Part shown: positions 46,460 to 58,004 of the stretch, in pieces | Position numbering within the stretch: the first letter of the stretch is position 1 | How the letters are laid out: every line of letters begins with the position of its first letter | Origin: Reticulitermes speratus | Taxonomy: Eukaryota; Arthropoda; Insecta; Blattodea; Rhinotermitidae | Length of the DNA: 64,000 bases | Reading direction: 5' to 3' | Assembly (NCBI GenBank): GCA_021186555.1 | Contig: JAJKFL010000039.1 | Span: 14,240,733-14,304,732 of the forward strand | Position numbers and translations under genes: made by a program | The notes under the pieces: model-generated | What the model was told of the DNA's origin: nothing | The model's input: only the letters and a program-made list of their open reading frames with translations | Database searches by the model: none

Positions 46460-46495
46460 GACCCCGGGAAGTTTCGAAACAGGCGCCAGTATATA
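46460..46495 (+). ncRNA. Hammerhead-like core trace
   Basis: CTGATGA, CCCCGGGAAGTTTC and GAAACAGGCG follow the family order with both core blocks intact, but stem II pairing is weak and no stem I partner is evident. Confidence 0.35.
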
Positions 46496-46611
46496 TAAAT
46501 ACATAGACTAAACACCTGCTAAGCACCTAACAAATAACGAGCGGAAGAACAGCCACAACGGACGTGGCCCAATCACACCACGTTGAAAGCAATCTCGGAT
46601 GACAATATAAC

Positions 46612-46612
46612 T

Positions 46613-46649
<37 letters not shown>

Positions 46650-46765
46650 CCATGGAGCAGAGTCCTTCTTGAGAAGCTAACAGGTCGTCAGCTAGTCAGG
46701 AAATTCCCCGCGTTTTATGGAACCCGAAGGTTCATTACCGCACTCACAAGAGCCCGTTAAGTCGT
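46612..46765 (-). pseudogene. LINE 3' terminus with (TTAG)n tail
   Basis: On the minus strand, the 3' end common to 29706-30040 (ending CTCTGCTCCATGGAG) runs directly into (TTAG)n at 46612-46650. Simple-repeat 3' tails like this are typical of RTE-type and related LINEs. Only ~115 bp of the element is present, so it is strongly 5'-truncated. Confidence 0.75.
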
Positions 46766-47182
46766 ACCAAAGAATCAGTCCAGGTCCGAGGCTCTGTATA
46801 GTGTTTCGTAACATGGTAATTTTTTACGGTGAGGAGTTGTTAGCGCCTCGCCCAACCCCCAAGCTGGAGGACCACCCCTTGTCGGCTGTCTGCGACTGCA
46901 TATTCGCAGCTACCCTCCATATTCGGAGGCCGTTCCTCCATCCGCAACCCGAGGACGCGCCATGCCGTGGTGACAGGGACCGACTAATCATGGAGGATGA
47001 CAAACAGAGCAATAAAACCTTTTTCCTTTTTTAGTGTAGCCCTATTAATAAACGTGTGATTTAAAAATAATCTATTTCTAAAATCAGCGCTTTTTCAGCC
47101 GGTACGCATATCGACAAACTTTTAAAAAATCACTTATAATCTGGTGAGTTGTATGTTTCGGCTTTGAGGCTAAAGTCGAGTA

Positions 47183-47452
47183 CAGTAAAGTGGTACCTAG
47201 GTAATCCGAACCCCGGGTGGTCCGGACAATTTTTGGCCCAGTATTTCTTATGAAAATTATTATTATTATCATTATTATTATTATTAATTACTCTTAGGTA
47301 CAGTATTACCGCTTTAAGGAGTTTTACTTTATCATTGAGGTACGATTTTTTGTATGTTACCTATAGCACGGAATTTCCCCTCGATGGTCCGGATTCCCGG
47401 GTAATCCGGACCACTTCTCCGCCCATACTGTCCGGATGTCCGAGGAACACTG
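47183..47452. mobile_element. Possible Tigger/pogo-like MITE
   Basis: The left end CAGTAAAGTGGTACCTAGG with AATCCGAACCCCGGG and the right block GGTCCGGATTCCCGGGTAATCCGGACC resemble the ATTATCCGGACG-rich ends of pogo-type MITEs. Boundaries and a TA duplication are not clear on the right side. Confidence 0.4.
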
Positions 47453-47479
47453 CACTTGCCAACGTGGCTTTATAACAAG

Positions 47480-47850
47480 ATAGGCCACGTACGTATAACG
47501 TAACATTGTGGCGCTTTCGCGTGACATCTATACATCTTCGGCTATCCTAACAGGCTGATATCGTTTTACTCGAAGACTTCGCTTTTATGACGATTAAATG
47601 TCGCCGACAACAACATAACATGCCTTGGTCTTCAGGTAAAGTGGCCGATACTTTAGCCCGATTTTAACGAAATTTGAATTTTCTCGACAGACTTCCATAA
47701 AAGTCTCCGATACAAAATTTCACGGAAATCCGTCATTTGAGATCCGCGCTGAGACATGCGGAGAGACGGACAGACGGACGAACTTGACGAAGCTAATAGC
47801 CGTTTTTGGCGACTATGCGAACGCGCCTAAAAAGCGGTCGGTAATCACAT
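47480..47850 (-). repeat. Dispersed non-coding repeat (same family as 62050-62350)
   Basis: Reading the minus strand, the order CGCTTTTTAGGCGCG, GTCCGTCTGTCC, AAATTTCGT and CATTGTG matches 62050-62350 on the plus strand, and the first part matches 20745-20950. No open frame. Confidence 0.6.
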
Positions 47851-49030
47851 TTGAGACAAATTGTGATTATATATATATACATACCGAAACACAGAAAATA
47901 ATTTATGACCGTATGAAGTGTAACAAGTGTAGTGTTAACCTATATTGTCATAATTTTTTTCTTCAAGTAATTTTACAATGTAATCATATATAAAAATGTC
48001 AAATAAAAACCGCAGTTCTTGTGCACTTAGTTGCACGATGCCTCAAAGATTACGGAATTCATAACCGCCGATTTTAACTTTATAAGAAACATGTATCGAA
48101 CAAATTCCGACTAAAATTAAACTCGCTCTACAAATCTTATCACGTACTTCTAATACCACGTTTTACCAAAATCCGTTGGGTACTTTTGGAGATTAAACAC
48201 CTGGACCGATCGTGGTACAGATGGATACACCCACAACGTCCTGGTACGTTCACTTAATGCAGTTTTTTTAGAGGCGCAAGAAACGGTCAGGGTGGTCACG
48301 AGTAGGAGAAATATGAAAATGTTCCACCCTCTTCTTCTAATTTTACTAACTTAAGACACATAAAGACCGCAACATTTCACATAATTCTTCAGGTTTACTT
48401 CGCCTTAATTACCTATGCTTCAAAGACAATTAATATAAATTATTTCGGACATTTTACTGCTTTGCCAGAGGGTGAGATGATAAAATTCATTTACAAGAAA
48501 CAAATTTGTAGAGCTTCATTTATTTCAAGTCAAAGTCTGATTATTTTCTTTGTTTCGTTCCAGGGATATCAGTTTTATAGGTAGCAATTAGACGAGATTA
48601 GGGAGAATTACAGCACAATCACACAGACAGACAGACACACTGCAAATGAAATGAGATGATTTAATACAAAATACGGCAACAGATGCCGCTCAAAATGGCT
48701 ATTTCCCTAGCTTTGTAAGACTTCCCAATTTCTTGCTAAGTACTTAAAGCAGACCGTTTCCATGGAAACAGTACATTTCTCATTATGTTAATTGCAGTAA
48801 GATAGTGTGTCTGTCTGGTCGTAATTCTGAACCCGAAGATTCATCAACACTAATATCATAGCCGCCTATTGGACACAATCATCAATTATTTCCACCGCCC
48901 AACATCCTCACAGCTGCCTTAACATTAATCTCAGCACTAACCATCTTTCTCTCCTTCGGTCTTAGAAGTTGCAGCTTTCTGACAGATGTTTCCACAAAAA
49001 TCTATTGATTTGTCTCCAACATTTCAGTTA

Positions 49031-49210
49031 ATATGGTGACTAAAACCAACAAATGCACACAAGTTTATAAAAATATAAATGCAGTAATACCTACTACATA
49101 TTTTGGCCACTCATGTGGCGATCCTCAGGGAGTGACCGAAACATGTAGGTGTTACTGCATTTGTATTTTCATAAACGTGTGTGCATTTGTTGGTTTTAGT
49201 CACCATATAT
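49031..49210. repeat. Foldback element, ~80-bp arms, with hammerhead-like motif
   Basis: ATATGGTGACTAAAACCAAC at the left and its exact reverse at the right (GTTGGTTTTAGTCACCATAT) bound the element. At the centre, the minus strand at 49101-49128 reads CTGAGGA, then a GCCAC-ATGA-GTGGC hairpin, then CAAAATATGTA; stem II is fully paired but GAAAC is altered to CAAAA. The other arm retains CGAAACATGTAGG. Confidence 0.82.
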
Positions 49211-49224
49211 AAATGTTCAACGCA

Positions 49225-49900
49225 CGGTTCATTCATTTCATTCTGTAGTCTGCCTTACGACAGGTCCGTAGCCTCTTCCAAAGCGAGATCTCCACAGGGT
49301 GCGATCTAGTTTTGTCTTTCAATTTCCAGTGTCTTCTCTTTTCATTAAGGTCATCCAGTAGCTGCTTACGTCTTCTTCCTGATCTTCCCGTCATTTACAT
49401 CCTTCCCTCTAACTTTCCTTCAATCACGCGTTTTAGAAGGCAGTTTCTACGCAAGATGTGACCAATCCAGTTAGCTTTTCTTCTTTTTATTGTATGTACG
49501 ATATTCCTCTCCTCCTTGACTCTGTGTAATACTTCTTCATTTCTCACACGATCGGTCCAACTGATCTTCTCCATTCTTCTCCAACACCACATTTCAAAAC
49601 GTTCCAGGTATTTCTGATCTGCATTCCGAAGTGTCCACGTTTCAGCACCATACAAAGCTATGCTTCAAATGTAGCACTTTACTAATTTCTTCCTTAAATT
49701 TAAGTCCAGTTTGCTGGTGAAAAGAGTCTTCTTCTTGTTGAATGCTGCTTTTGCCATGACAATTCTGGATTTAATTTCACGTGTACACCTTGCATCATTT
49801 GTTATCATGCCTTAGTTTTTTTCCACATTCTTTTCCATTCCATAGAGTCTTCCAATTTCAATTAGTCTATCACCGTTACGGATCATTCAAAAATTGACAT
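49225..49900 (-). pseudogene. Non-LTR retrotransposon RT C-terminal fragment
   Basis: Minus-strand frames give ARCTREIKSRIVMAKAAFNK, then after a stop SIALYGAETWTLRNADQKYL, ERFEMWCWRRMEKISWTDRV and RKANWIGHILRRNCLLKRVI. This is a typical LINE sequence: Y-G-x-E-x-W, E-x-x-x-x-R-R-M-x-x-I-x-W and W-I-G-H-x-L-R. The end overlaps in wording with the fragment at 11690-11925, so both belong to one family. At least one stop and one frameshift are present. Confidence 0.88.
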
Positions 49901-50023
49901 CAGTTAATGTTGAAATCATTCGACATCACTGTCCTACCGACACTCGGTGACATCTATAAACTACCAAAATCTAATTACGTAGTAAAGGAAAACGTAAAGA
50001 CTGCTCCTTAACATTCCACGAAG

Positions 50024-50278
50024 GCACGCAGATGGAGTAAAAGTATAACAGTACTCATTCTTAACCTCAGCGCTAAATTGTGGTAGGTGGATAGCACGAC
50101 GCCCCGACCGCTCTAGTCTAGGAAAGAACCCCGATATCCATTGTACAGAAGGCTCTGTGGACCCCAGGACCGGTCTAAACGGATGTGAAGAAAAGAAAAT
50201 CTTTTGCTCCCACGGAGGTCAAACCCCGCATCGTCTAGCCCGCAGCGAGTTCCTATACCGACTACGCTATCCCGGCCC
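50024..50278 (-). repeat. tRNA-derived SINE, family C
   Basis: Complete but diverged: head CCGGGATAGCGTAGTCGG on the minus strand, B-box-like GGGTTTGACCTCC, and family body. Confidence 0.72.
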
Positions 50279-50299
50279 TAGTTACATAAACACTTACCT

Positions 50300-51290
50300 T
50301 CACCCACCAATTCAACTCTGTGTCGGTCGAAGTATTATCCTGTTCCTTGTAAATATTTAAAGCAAAGACACTTGGTAGATCTACACAGAAGGGTAATATT
50401 AAAAGAAACCTCAAGAAAATAGGTTTTGAGGGTGTTGACTGAATTCAGTTGGATCTGAGTAGAGTCCAGCGACAGGTTATTGTCAAAAGGGCAATAATCC
50501 ATCTGAATCCATAAAATGCGGAGAATTTCCTCACCACCTAAGCGACTATTAGCTTCTGAAGAAAGGCTCTGCTCCGTGTTAGCAGTTTGGGCGACTCCTG
50601 TTCTATATTTTACACAGGACATGTCCAATAAAAATTGTGCCCTACGTTATTCGTATAACAGAATCAGGATACGCTGCTGTCGTAGCATTCTGAACGAGAC
50701 GGTGCACGTACTGACTAAAGACAGGCTGTCTGTACACCAAGTACCTCCCGAAACAACTAACTGCGTACTATAATTCTGAGGTGTAATAATGATGAGTAAT
50801 GAGGTACGCAACGCACAGTTTCGTAAACGAATGGATCACACATAATTCATACACTAAAGAGAGGATATACACCATTAGTAGGCGTACAGTGGCACATGTG
50901 CGTTAGCAATTAGAAGGCAGAGTGCTGACAAAGGAATCGGGCGACGGAGAGTAGATGCACGTGGCAAGTGGGCACGTGTGGGTGTTCTGAAATGTCAACG
51001 CGACAAGGATGATTACTTCATTGCTGATTGTCTCTTCTCACTCCTGGACTCTGTATAGCCTTTCGAACTCATTCAACTTACCACAGTCCCTTTCCCTGTC
51101 CTGGACAGGACATTAATGTTACGTCTGTGCAGTAATAAATCTATTTCGCAACTCATCTCTACGACAACAGAAGCTGAGGAAATCTAGGGGAAATGTTAGG
51201 TAAGTAAGGCTCGCATTCCTTAGGAAGTCGTAAAGTTGGGTCCCGAACTATACGGGACTACATTTTAAGAATTTCTCATTATTATTCATT
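50300..51290. other. No supported gene
   Basis: A GTAAGT-type donor on the minus strand at ~50298 follows a short frame (NTSTDTELNWWVK) that could be an upstream exon of the transporter, but the fragment is short and has no family signature. Otherwise nothing recognisable. Confidence 0.25.
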
Positions 51291-51296
51291 CCGTGC

Positions 51297-51512
51297 TGCG
51301 GCCGCTCGCTTACTAGGATTGTGGGTTCGAATCCCACCGGGAGCATGGATGTCTGTCTCTTGTAAGTGTTGTGTGTTGTCAGGTAGAGGTCTCTGCGACG
51401 GACTGGTCCCTCGTCCAGAGGAGTCCTACCGAGTGTGGTGTGTCTAATGTGTGTGATCGTGAAGCCTCGAAACGAGGCGGCCTAGGCCCCCAAGGGATTG
51501 TCGAGCCATTGA
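51297..51512 (+). repeat. SINE family A, 5'-truncated
   Basis: It starts inside the tRNA-like head at GCGGCCGCTCGCTTACTAGG, keeps the B box GTGGGTTCGAATCCCACCGG and the full tail to GATTGTCGAGCCATTG followed by A-run. Confidence 0.82.
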
Positions 51513-51514
51513 AA

Positions 51515-52890
51515 AAAAATTCATTCCGCGCATTGCTTCCGTAATCATTCATTTACACCAACATATGCACATACGAGGAACTAACAGTCATACATACTCG
51601 CAGGCTTGGAGGGTACAAGCTTACGTTTGACTTTTAATTTGTGTTATGTGCATATATTTCTATAAATGAATGATTTGCTTCTTCCTGTCCGTTGTTGCAC
51701 ATTCTCAGTTCCAGAGTCTTACCACTTACTACTTACTTACTACCACTGAACTAAAAGCCATATTAATTTCGATTCGCCACAGAGCTGTGCATTATATTCG
51801 GAAGAGGATACAATTAACACATCACACGTAAATAGCAGGTGCATATTTTCGTAGACCTCTCAGCACAAACTATTTTAGAACACTTTATTTAGAGGATCTA
51901 ATAACGTTCCTCCGTCGCTGATATAACTGATGTTAGGACAACAGAGATAACAAACGTGGAGTTGCATCAGATATGACGATATTGATACCAAGTTTCCTGA
52001 GTGAAAGGTTAAGAATGGAAGATTCACACGGGTATGATACCTACTTCTTCTTCAGAAGTGCAGAGGGGCAATAAACAGTGATAAAGCCGTGGCTCATTAG
52101 AGCAATTTTATTACATACAGAATGCTTCGCATTCACAAGTCAATACGCAACTCAGTCTCTCTTCTGGCAATACATTTAGTGTCTGCCGACTTCACAGAAG
52201 AAACGACGAAAATGAGCTCCGGAGCGTGCAGCGTCATCGTCGGATTTAGCATTCCCTTCAGTGCCACTCCAGATGTTCTCAGCAATCCCTCTTCCCCGTT
52301 TTCTCTCGAAAATTTCAAAACGCGCCCATTTTTATTGAAGCTTTGGAACGCAGTTGTAAACAGCAAGTTCCTAACAGCGCTTAGCATTTTTTGAAGTGAC
52401 TACAGAAACGTAATATGGCTCAGTCTAAAGTAGCCCAAAATATGAAGCATCCTAAGGATTTTTTTTTGTGTTTTTAACATGGCAGGCTACGTTCCTTATT
52501 ATATAAAGAAATATCACGTTCATCGTTTTCCTTAAAATAAAATATTCCACGTGGCTAATTATTTGTTATGTCCATCCTATGCAATTTCATTCCAGTTGGA
52601 AAATATCCTATTATCTCAAGCATATATATTCCAATTTTATATTATTTTATATTATCTCATAAATTTAGATATTTTCGCTATTAACGGGATTATTATCTCT
52701 CTATCTCTTACACACACACAAACCACACATTCCCGTCAATACATGTTCTACTTTCTTTTGGATATAACTTCGCATTTAGCAGCGTTATACAGCTTTAAAC
52801 GTCAAACGGCTGAACAAAATTCCAAATGAGGAACTGTGGCACAGAACGAAACAAACACCCATCGAACAACAAACAAAGAAAAAAAGGTAA
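51515..52890. other. No supported gene
   Basis: Frames on both strands at 52122-52394 overlap each other and show no motif. No splice-bounded SLC6-like exon was seen. The interval is otherwise AT-rich with minor simple repeats. Confidence 0.35.
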
Positions 52891-52892
52891 AG

Positions 52893-53186
52893 CAGTCCCA
52901 TTACAGGCCTGGACAGGCCTTTAGGGTTCCAGGAGTTTGAGGCTCCCAGATTTCTAGACAATCGGCATATGAAGGTGGTACGGTTGTCAGCCTTACGCAC
53001 CGGCCGCCTTTACCCCCCAGGAAATATTCCTGGTACTCATTTCTGTTAGAGGCTGAGTCGACCCCAGGGCCATAGTGCTGCCGGAAGAATTATGTCAATG
53101 AAAAATTCCAATGACACCATCGGGGAATCGAACCCGCGACGTTCCGGCTTGCAGAGCAGTACCTCAACCAACTGAGCTACCGCGTG
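52893..53186 (-). repeat. tRNA-derived SINE, family B
   Basis: Complete copy on the minus strand with head GCGGTAGCTCAGTTGGTTGA and B box GGGTTCGATTCCC. Its head is the best match to a canonical tRNA A box among the family-B copies here. Confidence 0.82.
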
Positions 53187-53194
53187 AACAACAA

Positions 53195-53440
53195 GTAAGG
53201 GAAAGAAAATGGCATTGGATTGGCCGTACATTGCGTAAACCACAATATGCAATAGAAAGACACGCACTCTACTGGAACCCTCAGGGCACCAGGAAGAGGG
53301 ACAGACCAAGTACAGCCTGGAAAAGAACAACAGAAAGGGAACTGCAGAAGGTCAGAATAAGCTGGGAAGAGGCAAAAGGACTAGCCTTACATAGAACCAA
53401 ATGGAAGAGCTTCACGAAGGCCCTGTGTTCCACATAGGAC
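53195..53440 (+). pseudogene. Non-LTR retrotransposon RT C-terminal tail
   Basis: The frame reads RERKWHWIGRTLRKPQYAIE, HALYWNPQGTRKRDRPSTAW and KRTTERELQKVRISWEEAKG, ending KALCST-stop at 53437. W-x-W-I-G-x-T-L-R-K-P with W-N-P-Q-G-x-R-x-R-x-R-P is a recognisable LINE tail from a family different from those at 49 kb and 29 kb. The frame is intact in this stretch but truncated at its start by the SINE. Confidence 0.85.
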
Positions 53441-53902
53441 CAAAAGGAGAAAAGAAGTGTTATACAAGGAACTTCTTGATCTGAAAACACATCACCACTT
53501 CATTCAGGCCGTTTCGTGTGACAGCAGACAACGCAGCGCTCGCCAATCTTCCAGTTGGCCGTGAGTCGGGATCTACAAATTTTAGTTCAATGTATTGCAG
53601 TTAATATTAAGTTGTACTGGCCCTATTGTCAGCAGGTGCTGGAAGTGTCTTCCTTAGGGCCGCAGACACGTTGTTATAAGTCGTAGTATAAGTTATTAAG
53701 ATCTTAATAACTTTTAATATTTTATACTACGACTTTCTTCAATTCAAAAAAAAAAATTTAACGATTCATTTTAATAAAACACCAAAGAAGATAAACTAAT
53801 CACTACGAACAGGAAGACAAGTGGGATTCAGTGATAGTGACTTACAATAATTATATGTTGTGTAAGTGAATTGAATGCATTGAAGACTAAGACCTATCGT
53901 CG

Positions 53903-53949
53903 ACACCCCTGAAGATGGCACTAAAGGTGCCGAAACATATGTAGGGATA
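53903..53949 (+). ncRNA. Hammerhead ribozyme candidate with intact core
   Basis: CACCC, CTGAAGA, then GGCAC-TAAAG-GTGCC (5-bp stem II), then GAAACATATGTA and GGG. Both conserved core blocks are intact; stem III would be the very short ACATATGT hairpin and the cleavage triplet GUA, with CCC:GGG starting stem I. This is the best core match among solo sites in the window. Known relatives are the minimal hammerheads of Penelope-like elements. Confidence 0.65.
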
Positions 53950-54169
53950 AGAAAACACTACAAATAGTGTAGTGCATTTGTTGGAATAAATAATTAATCA
54001 GTCATTTGTGTTTGAAGCTCCGCAGAAAAATGCGTATAGTTCGATTTGCGCTCAGAGAGTTATCATTTTTCGGAATACTGTATGTGGAGTAATGCTGCAT
54101 TTATTGAGAACCTCCAATACGCCATTTCATTTATAATATACAACTCTGGTAGTATATGACAAAAATTCA

Positions 54170-55050
54170 AAATGGAAAAAAAAAAAAAGAAAGAAAGAAA
54201 GACTGCAAATAGAAAGGAAGCTGAACCAGTTCCAGCGGCCTCTAATCTTCTCTATCCATTTCCCACATTCCCATTTTAAATGTTATCTCCTGCTCCATAT
54301 ATCAAGTCCTTTGATTTGAACATTTCCATCGTAAACTTCTGGTTCAATCTTTGCCAAATATTCGCAAACGTAACGTTACAGCTTTCAGCACCCAAACAGT
54401 AGGTCACATATACGAATAAAAAAATCCCTTACCTCTTTTTTTAAAACACAAAAGGAAAAAATTCTTTTTCATATATGGAATAACCGACAGAGAAAATGAC
54501 AAAAAAAACCTTATTTTTCCATAGAGTTACGAAAAGAAAAATGTTAAAAAGGAATAAAAATAAGTAAAATATAAATGGAAATGGAAATACAGAAAGAAGG
54601 TTGGCGGAAAGGACGGGGACGGTTCCTTCCTGATCCCTCCCATTTCACTGTACTCAGTCGTCAATTCATCTCATTTTTTATGATAAATGGTATGTATGGT
54701 AGTTAGAGCGTCGGTGAATAATGTACGAATCAGCAAACACAAATTTTGACATTCTGGTAAGATGTGCATGAAGAGGCCAAATGAAAAGAATTAGTAGATA
54801 AAGAAAGTGGACGAACACAAGATGGAAGGCTGAAAGAAAGAAACAAAGGAAAAAAGAAGAAATGAAGGCGGCTGCAAGGAAGGAAGGCGGCAAGGAAGAA
54901 TTAAAAAAAATGAAAATCGAAAATGAAGTAAATACGAAAAAAAATAACTGAAAAGATTGACAGAAACAAAGAAACATAAAATAATATCGTAGCGAAACCA
55001 ATGAAGTGTGTGTGTGTGTGTGTGTGTGTGACTCACTCCTACACAGAGCT
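54170..55050. repeat. A/G-rich low-complexity tract with (GT)n
   Basis: Purine-rich sequence (GAAAGAAAG, AAGGAAGG, GGAAATGGAAATGG types) is followed by (GT)n at 55005-55029. Long frames here are compositional artefacts. Confidence 0.7.
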
Positions 55051-55496
55051 TGTAACTTGGCTTTGCCCGCCCGGGACACAGTATACCCGCTGCGCGCCAG
55101 GATCTCTATCCGTAAGTACGTTGGTGAGCCTCTTTCTATTACTGTTACCTTTCTTTCTTGATCTTTATTGAAGCTGTTTTTTGAGGATGAGAAACAATCA
55201 CATCTGAGCGCCCATCCCTTCACACAACCCACTCTGCAGCTGAGGGTGAATACTATTGATCCACACCCACAGCCCTCCCCCTTTTCTGAACGCAAGGTCC
55301 ACTGTTTTGCAGGCTCTGGGAACAGAAGCACCGGTATAGAAATTACGGCTAACGAGATAATTACATTTTTTATACCTAGGAGGAAACATTCAAAATAGAA
55401 CTGTTAATGCTTCTAAGTTACGAGGAACAAAACAACGGGGAAGAACGTGCCCGGTGCTTAGGTTAAGTAAACAGTGGGTCAGGAATGACGTATAGG

Positions 55497-55745
55497 GGAA
55501 TGGAGGTATAGATCAAGCCTTCCCTAATCTTCGGAACTATGGAAGTGAGAGGATGCATGCAGGCCCTGTCTGTTCTACTCGCACAGACTCACCGGTGGTC
55601 ACTCAACAGGGGGCTGGGAGGGGCCCCAAAGCTGATCTGGACAAAGGGGCGAAATGAAAAATTTCTCCCTTCGCAAGTAATTTGACCCTAATTCTCTGAT
55701 CGTCCAGCCCGTAGCCCAAACACTGTACCGACTGAGCTACCGTAC
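55497..55745 (-). repeat. SINE family C, diverged
   Basis: Minus-strand head CGGTAGCTCAGTCGGTACAG looks like a tRNA A box, followed by GGGCTGGACGATCAGAGAATT and family-body wording GGGGCCCCTCCCAGCCC. Confidence 0.65.
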
Positions 55746-56710
55746 TCAAGGAACAAGAAAATATAGAATGGTCCAGAAGTAGATTAACCGGATAGTAAAA
55801 CGTACATTAAAAAACGTAAATTTCGTTGTTACTTACGAATTTACAAAACAAAAATCGAAATGAGATCCTGAACTTTCAACGCGCAACTCACAACGCGTGG
55901 AGCAGACTCGTAGCAGTGCTAACATGTTTAAACCTGAACATTATGTACGTACGAATGTATGTATGCACTTATGTATGTATGTATGTATGTAATTTTACAA
56001 ACGTCATTGGTGTTGATACTAATTCACTGCAGACACAAACGTAAGTCCCACTACACGGGTCTAAAAACGTTTTTTCCTATATGTCCTGTACTTCTCATCG
56101 AAAACACGTTCAAACTGATATATAGGTCTTAAGATTATGTGTCACATGAGGTATAATACCTTTCGTACGGTGAGCCATTTTCAGACAAATTACGAATTCT
56201 GAACTGAAGTGAAGCCTAACATCTAACCGTTACGAATTAAAATTACCTTCGCTTGACAACTTCTACTGCACAACGGCAATATTAAATTTTGTGGAAATCC
56301 ATTCAGTAGTTTCATATATTTAAAATATTTTAACCCTTCCAGAATCTGTCTTCAGAAAGTTGTGATAACAGCTGTTGCGTTAGTGCAGTCAGAGTTACTG
56401 TGGGCTGAGCGTGAAGCTCGCAAGGAAGAAACAAACACATACAGAATTGGAAACAAGCAAGCAGAAGTAGAGGCAATTCTATCGTGAATATGACAGTAAC
56501 AGGCTCCTCCGAAACGTTCATAAATGTTTACCAAGATACACGGCGTCAAATCTTCACAGTCATAGCTGTGAGAACCTCAAACCTCAATTTAATGATTGAT
56601 TCAGGGATCTGAAACATAACAACTGACTAGTTGTTTGACTGACTGCAGATGGACCGGCCAAATACGGAACTTTAGACATTTTCTGAAGTGCCTAATGTCT
56701 GTAGTGTCTA

Positions 56711-57300
56711 CGAGGTCTGACACAAAAAAAAAACGAGACTAACCCTATAGCTCTGGAACCAAGAGTGGGGGGATGAAACAAATATACGGCTATGGAACAT
56801 GATCTGTCCTGTCACAGTGTTACAAGTTTCAGCTCGATCGCTTCACTCAGTACAAGTTGACGCATCTTCAAATATAGGCGTGTTTTTACCCTCGGACGGA
56901 AAATGTCGGACTGCAAAAGTGAACAACGAGTTAACATCAAGTTTCTTGTTAAACTGAAGAAATCCGCGACGGAAACTTTTCAATCATTGACTGAGGCTTA
57001 TGGTGAAGATTGCATATCTCGTGCACGCGTTTTTGAGTGGCACAAACGACTTTCGGAAGGCAGAGAAAGCGTGAAAGATGATGATCGCCCAGGCCGGCCA
57101 CGCACAGCTGTTAACGATGACAACATTGAAAAAGTGCGACATGTGATTCGAAAAGACAGAAGGTTGGGTGTTCGAGCAGTATGGCTGCAGAAGACTTTAC
57201 ATCAGTCTCATCACATACTTAATCAATTAATTTCAGATAACTTAATCAAATAAAGAAGTTACTCGTGTTCCAAGGCATTTACAAGGCATCGGTTGATATC
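56711..57300 (+). mobile_element. Mariner-family fragment, 5' end and transposase N-terminus
   Basis: It begins CGAGGTCTGACACAAAAAAA, resembling a mariner terminal repeat. The frame at 56903-57253 reads EQRVNIKFLVKLKKSATETF, QSLTEAYGEDCISRARVFEW and DDDRPGRPRTAVNDDNIEKV, the first HTH and linker of a mariner transposase. After RVIR...RLGVRAV the homology stops, so the catalytic DD34D part and the right end are deleted. It belongs to a different subfamily from the element at 30.2 kb. Confidence 0.82.
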
Positions 57301-57582
57301 CCGACAAAGGGGCGTGTTCTAACAGAAAATGGATTTAAAACTGTAAGATATTTTATCTCTCCTACTGCTGACTGTTAAGGTGGGATGGGCATAGTGTCAC
57401 TAACACACACACATACACACAACTCTCTCTTGGAGAGTGGCTAATGAAATGGCAGAGTAAGAGATGAAAGGATAAAATGTATAAAATACATTTCAGGCGA
57501 ACTATTGGCTTGGATATGATTGAAGTAGCAGGGGTTATGTGACGTTCCTTGTTATGCTTTGTAATCCAATCAGCCAGTCAAT

Positions 57583-57906
57583 GTGTCAGCCAGTCGAAAC
57601 ACGATATTCCGGAGTGACCTCTTTGCTGCGGCCTACTGTGACCAGGAACGCAACAAGATAAATGCAGACATTTACTCGTTCCGGCATCAAGTACATGTTG
57701 CTATGATACAGTATAATAAAAAGGCTGACGTCGACGCGACAGAGGAAAGCGGTAGAGACTGCAAAACAGTAATAACGAGATATGAACTCCGTGCCTTGTG
57801 TACACAAACCATCCGATTCGCCTTCTCCCGCGAAATGTCTAAGGTCCATTTTCAAGAAATGTGCTTTAAATCATATCCAAATGTTCCGGTAATTTTGAAC
57901 TTCTAG
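57583..57906 (+). other. Open frame of 107 codons, unrecognised
   Basis: I do not recognise the product. It overlaps an almost equally long frame on the opposite strand and has no visible domain, signal peptide or splice context. It is probably chance. Confidence 0.15.
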
Positions 57907-58004
57907 TTCACAGAACTCCAGACACTGTTGCAGGCACGTGTCTTACTTGCTTCGTGCTTTGCTTGAGAAAGTTTATGTTTTCAAGTTTCCGCCGCGATGT
58001 TGAT

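Noticed and set aside
46612-46650. Telomere-like repeat
   Set aside because: The unit is CTAA/TTAG and not TTAGG/CCTAA, and it directly continues a LINE 3' end, so it is a LINE tail.
50296-50345. Upstream SLC6 exon (NTSTDTELNWWVK before a GTAAGT donor)
   Set aside because: It is only ~16 codons, has no SLC6 signature and the acceptor is weak. It could be a real N-terminal exon but cannot be supported.
52122-52394. Protein-coding gene
   Set aside because: Frames of similar length on both strands overlap completely, with no motif or splice context.
53140-53186. tRNA gene
   Set aside because: The A and B boxes belong to SINE family B, whose shared non-tRNA body follows directly. The same applies to the heads of families A and C.
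54678-55331. 217-codon minus-strand gene
   Set aside because: It is the longest frame in the window but lies in an A/G-rich tract plus (GT)n, giving S/F-rich low-complexity translation with no recognisable domain.
57583-57906. 107-codon gene
   Set aside because: An opposite-strand frame of nearly equal length overlaps it and no family similarity is visible.
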